Origin: Flavobacteriales bacterium
GTDB lineage: Bacteria; Bacteroidota; Bacteroidia; Flavobacteriales; Flavobacteriaceae
Length of the DNA stretch: 48,285 nt
Assembly (NCBI GenBank): GCA_004321735.1
Contig: SGZB01000005.1
Coordinates: forward strand, 1 to 48,285
Direction: 5' to 3'
Shown: positions 44,582 to 48,285 of the stretch, piece by piece
How the letters are laid out: every line of letters begins with the position of its first letter
Position numbering within the stretch: position 1 is the stretch's first letter
The notes under the pieces: model-generated
The model's input: only the letters and a program-made list of their open reading frames with translations
Database searches by the model: none
Told to the model about the DNA's origin: nothing
Translations under genes and position numbers: made by a program

Positions 44582-45145
44582 GATTACAATATTAATTAAT
44601 TTATCAATAATTTCAATTGACTTTAACTTTCTTTCTAAAAAAGAGCCATTAATTAAATTATATGTTTTATTGTGTTTTTCTAATGTTTTTTTAAAATATT
44701 CAAAGATTTCTTTTCTCTCATTTGGCTTATCTCTTAAATCATCCTTTACCCATGGAATATCCACATCCATCAGAAGATATAGATCGTATTTGTTTTTTAT
44801 AGCATATTCATTAATTAGATGATCACATTTATCGAAGTATATTTCAGAGTATATTTTAGTAGTCAGTAAATCTGTATCACAAAAAAGAATTGAATTACAT
44901 TTTTTTGAGGCTTCATTTTCTAATCTTATTTGACCTTTAGCTATGGAAATCAAATCATCATAGGAACATATTTCTTGATTTAAATCATATTTCTTTTGAA
45001 GATACTCTCTTGCATACTCTTCAACATAAATGGAATTATAATGATCAGCTAATTCTTTTGCAAGAGTTGACTTACCTGTAGATTCAGGACCAAAAAGAAC
45101 AACCTTTATGCAGTTTGAATTTGTTTGTTGTAAAGTTCTTTCCAT
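44579..45145 (-). CDS. Stand-alone NadR-type P-loop kinase (candidate thiamine kinase)
   Basis: The 188-residue protein is a nucleoside-kinase-like ATPase: Walker A GPESTGKSTLAKELADHYNS, EEYAREYLQKKYDLNQ, a Walker B-like LFCDTDLLTTKIYSEIY, and LLMDVDIPWVKDDLRDKPNE with the lid Arg residues. It matches the ribosylnicotinamide kinase domain of NadR but lacks the HTH and adenylyltransferase domains. It overlaps pnuC by 40 bases and its stop codon opens the TPP riboswitch, so I infer that it traps imported thiamine by phosphorylation; nicotinamide riboside is the alternative. Confidence 0.8.
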   Translation of the reverse strand: MERTLQQTNSNCIKVVLFGPESTGKSTLAKELADHYNSIYVEEYAREYLQKKYDLNQEICSYDDLISIAKGQIRLENEASKKCNSILFCDTDLLTTKIYSEIYFDKCDHLINEYAIKNKYDLYLLMDVDIPWVKDDLRDKPNERKEIFEYFKKTLEKHNKTYNLINGSFLERKLKSIEIIDKLINIVI

Positions 45146-45735
45146 TTTATGTATCCAGCAATAGCAATTATTGTAAATATAAAATATTGAATACTAGTAA
45201 ATGCTAAACCTTTATGTAAATAAAGAGGGACTGAAATTATATTACCAACTATCCAAAAAATCCAACTTTCAACTTTTCTCTTTGCCATTAACCACATTGC
45301 TGCGAAAAATATTGCTGTCGTCAAGATATCAATATATGAAACAATGGTTTCCCATTTGTCAAAAAATGTATACACTAAAGAAACAAAAACAGAAGATGAA
45401 ATAAACAATAAAACAACTATTCTGATATCAGAATTAGAAACTTTTGAGATTGGAGATACAGTATTATTTGTCCCTTTAAGCCAAAAATACCAACCATAAA
45501 TACTCATAATAAAGTAATAAGCATTTATAATCATATCACCCAATAGTGACCACTTAAGTAGTAGGTATACAAAGATTGAGGTATTAATCATACCTGTTGG
45601 AAATACTAGAATGTTATTGTTTTTTGAAAACCAGACTGAAAGGAAACCAAAAAAAACTGCAATAATTTCTAAACTAATATCAATATTAGAATATTGCGAA
45701 TATTGAAAAAATAATTGATCAAGAAAGTCCATCAT
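45106..45735 (-). CDS. PnuC-family vitamin transporter (probable thiamine carrier, PnuT-like)
   Basis: PnuC proteins are inner-membrane facilitators for nicotinamide riboside, and relatives (PnuT) carry thiamine; a cytoplasmic kinase traps the substrate. The 209-residue protein has about seven helices and the family's YGWYFWLKG (W-x-x-W type) motif, plus ALWLMAKRKVESWIFWIVGN with conserved Trp residues. Start is ATG at 45735 or 45732 (two adjacent ATGs). It overlaps the phosphopantetheinyl transferase by 17 bases and the kinase by 40. Next to a TPP riboswitch and receptor, thiamine is the likely substrate. Confidence 0.87.
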   Translation of the reverse strand: MMDFLDQLFFQYSQYSNIDISLEIIAVFFGFLSVWFSKNNNILVFPTGMINTSIFVYLLLKWSLLGDMIINAYYFIMSIYGWYFWLKGTNNTVSPISKVSNSDIRIVVLLFISSSVFVSLVYTFFDKWETIVSYIDILTTAIFFAAMWLMAKRKVESWIFWIVGNIISVPLYLHKGLAFTSIQYFIFTIIAIAGYIKWKELYNKQIQTA

Positions 45736-46351
45736 CAATAAAAACTTTAGAACAAATATATTCTTTGTTTATTTGAAATTTACATATAAGATTGGTTATC
45801 GATCCGTCAATATCAACATAAGCATTTGCTAAATTATTTTTAATATCAATTGTTGAGATAAAAATTTGATCTTTAAAATTAATTCCAGGATATTGACATA
45901 ATTTATAAATAGCTTCTTTCAAAGTCCAAATCAAGGTTATGTCAGAAATATTTTCCATACTTATATTTTTTATATCTGTTTGATTTAAAAACTTATGTTT
46001 AATATTTAGTATCTGTTTTCTTTTTGTTTCTATGTCTACTCCACATGATTGATTTGACAAAAGCAGTGTGACATAATTTTTACAATGACTAATTGAAATA
46101 AATTTTCCAGATTTTAATTTTGGTGCCCCAAATTCATTATAAGAAAGATCATTTGGGTCTAATTTACATAACCTAAGAAGTAATCTTGAGCATAAAAACT
46201 CAAGTGCTTTTTTAGAATTCTTTCTTTTTGCAAGAATTTCTAACTCATAGTTTGTGAGATTAAGCTTTGAACGAAAGAAATTAATATCCTCAGAACAATG
46301 CCAAATTAAGTGAGTATATAATGAATCGTCAGATGAATATGAAAGTGGCAT
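45719..46351 (-). CDS. 4'-phosphopantetheinyl transferase
   Basis: This enzyme moves the phosphopantetheine arm of CoA onto carrier proteins. The 210-residue protein is of the Sfp/HetI-like long type with motifs LCSRLLLRLCKLDPNDLSYN, GAPKLKSGKFISISHCKNYV, the Mg-binding GVDIETKR, and WTLKEAIYKLCQ (WxxKEAxxK). All core residues are present. It leads the run with pnuC (17-base overlap) and the kinase. The operon link to vitamin uptake may be only positional; a similar gene order with pnuC occurs in other flavobacteria, from memory. Confidence 0.9.
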   Translation of the reverse strand: MPLSYSSDDSLYTHLIWHCSEDINFFRSKLNLTNYELEILAKRKNSKKALEFLCSRLLLRLCKLDPNDLSYNEFGAPKLKSGKFISISHCKNYVTLLLSNQSCGVDIETKRKQILNIKHKFLNQTDIKNISMENISDITLIWTLKEAIYKLCQYPGINFKDQIFISTIDIKNNLANAYVDIDGSITNLICKFQINKEYICSKVFIDDGLS

Positions 46352-46381
46352 TTAAGCCGAAAATAAAAAAAAATAGAGGTT

Positions 46382-46639
46382 TTAAGAAACTGGATCTACG
46401 GAAACGTAAGACTTATTGTCTTTTTTCTTAGTAAATTTTACAACTCCATCAATTTTAGCATGAAGAGTATGATCTTTACCTAAGTAAACATTATCACCTG
46501 CCTTGTGTTTAGTGCCTCTTTGTCTAACTATAATATTACCAGCAATAACACTTTGTCCTCCGAAGATTTTAACTCCAAGTCGTTTCGATTCTGATTCTCT
46601 ACCGTTCTTAGAACTACCTACACCTTTTTTATGAGCCAT
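46382..46639 (-). CDS. rpmA: 50S ribosomal protein L27
   Basis: L27 lies near the peptidyl-transferase centre. The 85-residue protein begins [20 protein letters not shown] and continues [39 protein letters not shown], the full bacterial L27 pattern. The N-terminus starts right at AHKK, so no leader peptide needs to be removed. It is 6 bases after rplU, the usual L21-L27 pair. A T9 tract follows the stop, but I see no good stem in front of it. Confidence 0.98.
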   Translation of the reverse strand: MAHKKGVGSSKNGRESESKRLGVKIFGGQSVIAGNIIVRQRGTKHKAGDNVYLGKDHTLHAKIDGVVKFTKKKDNKSYVSVDPVS

Positions 46640-46645
46640 TTCTTT

Positions 46646-47071
46646 TTACTTTTTAGTTGATTTAGCTGCTGATTTCTTCGCAGCAGGTTTTTTTGTAGCT
46701 GCTTTTTTTGCAACTGGCTTCTTAGCCTCAGCTTTGACATCTGCTTTTTTGACTGCAGATTTTTCATTTACCTTTTCAATAAGAATTTCTGTTAAAGCCT
46801 GTCTGTGACCATTTTTAACTTGATATCCTTTTCTTCTTTTTTTCTTGAACACAATAACTTTATTGTCCTTAACATGTTGTAAAATCTTTGCTTGAATCGA
46901 GGCACCTTTAACAGTCGGAGTTCCAATAGTTACTTTAGAGCCATTATCTAATAATAGAACATTATCAAAAGTGACTTTCGAACCTTCCTTACCTTCTAAT
47001 CTGTGTACAAACAATTTTGAATCTTTTTCAACTTTGAATTGCTTTCCTGAAATTTCAACTATTGCGTTCAT
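46646..47071 (-). CDS. rplU: 50S ribosomal protein L21 with Lys/Ala-rich C-terminal extension
   Basis: L21 binds 23S rRNA. The 141-residue protein has the L21 domain in residues 1-102 (MNAIVEISGKQFKVEKDSKL, GTPTVKGASIQAKILQHVKD, KKKRRKGYQVKNGHRQ), followed by about 40 residues that are mostly Lys and Ala (KKPVAKKAATKKPAAKK and the like). Typical bacterial L21 stops near 103 residues. I chose ATG at 47071; the frame extends to a TTG at 47089 inside the promoter box. First gene of the rplU-rpmA operon. Confidence 0.97.
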   Translation of the reverse strand: MNAIVEISGKQFKVEKDSKLFVHRLEGKEGSKVTFDNVLLLDNGSKVTIGTPTVKGASIQAKILQHVKDNKVIVFKKKRRKGYQVKNGHRQALTEILIEKVNEKSAVKKADVKAEAKKPVAKKAATKKPAAKKSAAKSTKK

Positions 47072-47086
47072 AATTTTAAGCGTGTG

Positions 47087-47117
47087 CAAATATACAAGGA
47101 ATACAATAATATCCCAA
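47087..47117 (-). promoter_or_regulatory. Promoter of rplU-rpmA
   Basis: On the minus strand the -7 box TATATTTG (47094-47087) fits TAnnTTTG exactly, and a TTG (47117-47115) lies 20 bases upstream as a -33 element. It ends 15 bases before the rplU ATG. One of the two best promoter matches in the window. Confidence 0.65.
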
Positions 47118-47200
47118 TATTTTCTTTTTTTTTAAATCATAACATTTTGTTAACTATTTTATTTAAAATTATTATTAACTTATGTAGTTAAAATCATAAT

Positions 47201-48285
47201 ATGAAAAAGGTTCTTTTTACTCTAATAACTTTAATTTCTTTAAATGTAAATTCTCAGTCAATTGATTATGAATTATATACACTAGATAACGGACTTGATG
47301 TTATTTTACATCAGGAAAATAGCTCACCTGTTGTAACAGTTTCAGTTATGTATCATGTTGGAGCAAAAGACGAAATTGAAGGTAGAACAGGATTTGCACA
47401 TTTCTTTGAACACTTACTTTTTGAAGGAACAAAAAATATTGAAAGAGGAAAATGGTTTGATATAGTTTCATCAAACGGTGGATCAAATAATGCAAATACA
47501 TCACATGATAGAACTTATTATTACGAAACATTTCCTTCAAACAGTTTGGAATTAGGTTTATGGATGGAAAGTGAGAGAATGCTCCACCCAATAATTAACC
47601 AAATTGGGGTTGATACTCAAAATGAGGTTGTTAAAGAAGAGAAAAGACAAAGAATTGATAATGCCCCATACGGTGCGCTCATCTATGGAACTGCTGTAGA
47701 CCCTTATTTGTATCCAAAACATCCATATGGAAGATCTGTAATTGGAAGTATGGAAGATCTTGATGCAGCTACATTACAAGAATTCATTGATTTTAACAAC
47801 AAATGGAATAATCCCAATAATGCAGTTTTAGTTGTTGCTGGAGATATAGAAATTGAAAAAACTAAAAATCTTATTGAAGCATATTTTGGAGATATTCCTA
47901 ACAATGGAGAGGTTCCTGTAAGAGAAACTGTAGTTGAAGACCCAATTAGTGAAACAATCAAGTTAACTGAATACGACAGTAATATACAGATACCAGCTAA
48001 AGCTTTTCTATACAGAACACCAGGTATGACAGATAGAGATTCATATGTGCTACAATATATTTCTGCAGTATTAAGTGGTGGAAAAAGCTCAAGAATGGTA
48101 AAAAGAATGAAAGATGATGAAAAAATTGCTTTGGAAGTTATTGCATTCAATCAACCACAACAAGATTATGGTAAATATTTAATGGTTGCTCTTCCTGTTG
48201 GGGAAACTTCATTAGAAAAGCTTAGCACAACCATGGATGAAGAAATAGAAAAAATAAAATCAGATCTTATTTCAGAAAGAGAATT
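47201..48285 (+). CDS. M16-family zinc peptidase, 5' part (3' end outside window)
   Basis: A pitrilysin/insulinase-like zinc protease, open to the window edge (361 codons visible). It begins MKKVLFTLITLISLNVNSQS, a Sec signal with likely cleavage before Gln19 or Ser20, so it acts in the periplasm or outside. The inverted zinc motif HFFEH is in GFAHFFEHLLFEGTKNIE (near residue 65), and the distal Glu ligand fits VVKEEKRQRIDNAPYG. WNPNNAVLVV-type and GDIEIEKT segments are also M16-like. Related genes often come as a pair of M16 subunits; a second may follow outside. Divergent from rplU; no clear own promoter found. Confidence 0.93.
   Translation, partial: MKKVLFTLITLISLNVNSQSIDYELYTLDNGLDVILHQENSSPVVTVSVMYHVGAKDEIEGRTGFAHFFEHLLFEGTKNIERGKWFDIVSSNGGSNNANTSHDRTYYYETFPSNSLELGLWMESERMLHPIINQIGVDTQNEVVKEEKRQRIDNAPYGALIYGTAVDPYLYPKHPYGRSVIGSMEDLDAATLQEFIDFNNKWNNPNNAVLVVAGDIEIEKTKNLIEAYFGDIPNNGEVPVRETVVEDPISETIKLTEYDSNIQIPAKAFLYRTPGMTDRDSYVLQYISAVLSGGKSSRMVKRMKDDEKIALEVIAFNQPQQDYGKYLMVALPVGETSLEKLSTTMDEEIEKIKSDLISERE

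Noticed and set aside
47072-47200. Small RNA or riboswitch in the rplU/M16 gap
   Set aside because: Only the rplU promoter could be supported; no stable stem or conserved aptamer motif was seen.
47346-48150. Two minus-strand frames at the window end
   Set aside because: They lie opposite an M16 peptidase with clear zinc motifs that is open to the window edge; they are shadows.

Overview
The window is a gene-dense, AT-rich stretch of a Bacteroidota chromosome, most likely from a small-genome marine-type Flavobacteriia. Supporting signs are the gldKLMN gliding/type IX secretion cluster, greA/HIT/DUF3127 and ftsX/DUF3098/uppP/truB blocks typical of the class, two TonB-dependent receptors, many Cys-type lipoprotein signals, leaders without Shine-Dalgarno sequences, and repeated matches to the Bacteroidota -7 promoter box TAnnTTTG. 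No tRNA, rRNA, insertion sequence, CRISPR array or prophage is visible, and no intergenic gap exceeds about 150 bases.

Layout: (1) 1-3100, 3' part of aconitase, a stem-loop terminator on its stop codon, then two NTF2-like lipoproteins. (2) 3162-11331, minus strand: topA, an arginase-fold protein with lost metal ligands, then gldK-L-M-N. (3) 11367-13676, a divergent pair (M28 peptidase and beta-propeller lipoproteins) with back-to-back promoters. (4) 13729-17792, miaB, a sigma-54-type AAA activator, lptE, a TPR protein and secG as one overlapping operon. (5) groES-groEL with a strong terminator, then purH. (6) 21426-26865, the rod-shape operon mreB-mreC-mreD-mrdA-rodA. (7) 26866-34779, an ABC permease and tail-specific protease (minus), surE-lpxB (plus), leuS (minus). 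(8) 34882-37463, ftsX-DUF3098-uppP-truB. (9) 37449-39322, greA-HIT-DUF3127-aat (minus), with a palindromic hairpin plus T-tract in the greA leader. (10) 39407-46351, an accessory-looking uptake region. (11) rplU-rpmA, and a divergent M16 peptidase running off the window end.

The most interesting part is region 10. Read on the minus strand it encodes a phosphopantetheinyl transferase, a PnuC-type transporter, a stand-alone NadR-type P-loop kinase, then a clear TPP (thiamine) riboswitch starting on the kinase stop codon, a TonB-dependent receptor, a 100-aa protein with HxHxH, CxxC and a C-terminal RGPP, and a second TonB receptor carrying two long His/Asp/Glu-rich insertions. I infer a thiamine salvage route (receptor, PnuT-like inner-membrane carrier, thiamine-trapping kinase) placed next to a metal-capture module (His-rich receptor plus small Cys/His protein). 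The riboswitch sits inside a probable operon and overlaps a stop codon, so translation of the kinase could affect aptamer folding.

Several gene starts were moved from the longest reading frame to family-consistent starts. Probable non-ATG starts are gldK (GTG), purH (TTG), ftsX (TTG), uppP (GTG) and the small Cys/His protein (GTG). All functional calls rest on reading motifs and neighbourhood; no database search was run.
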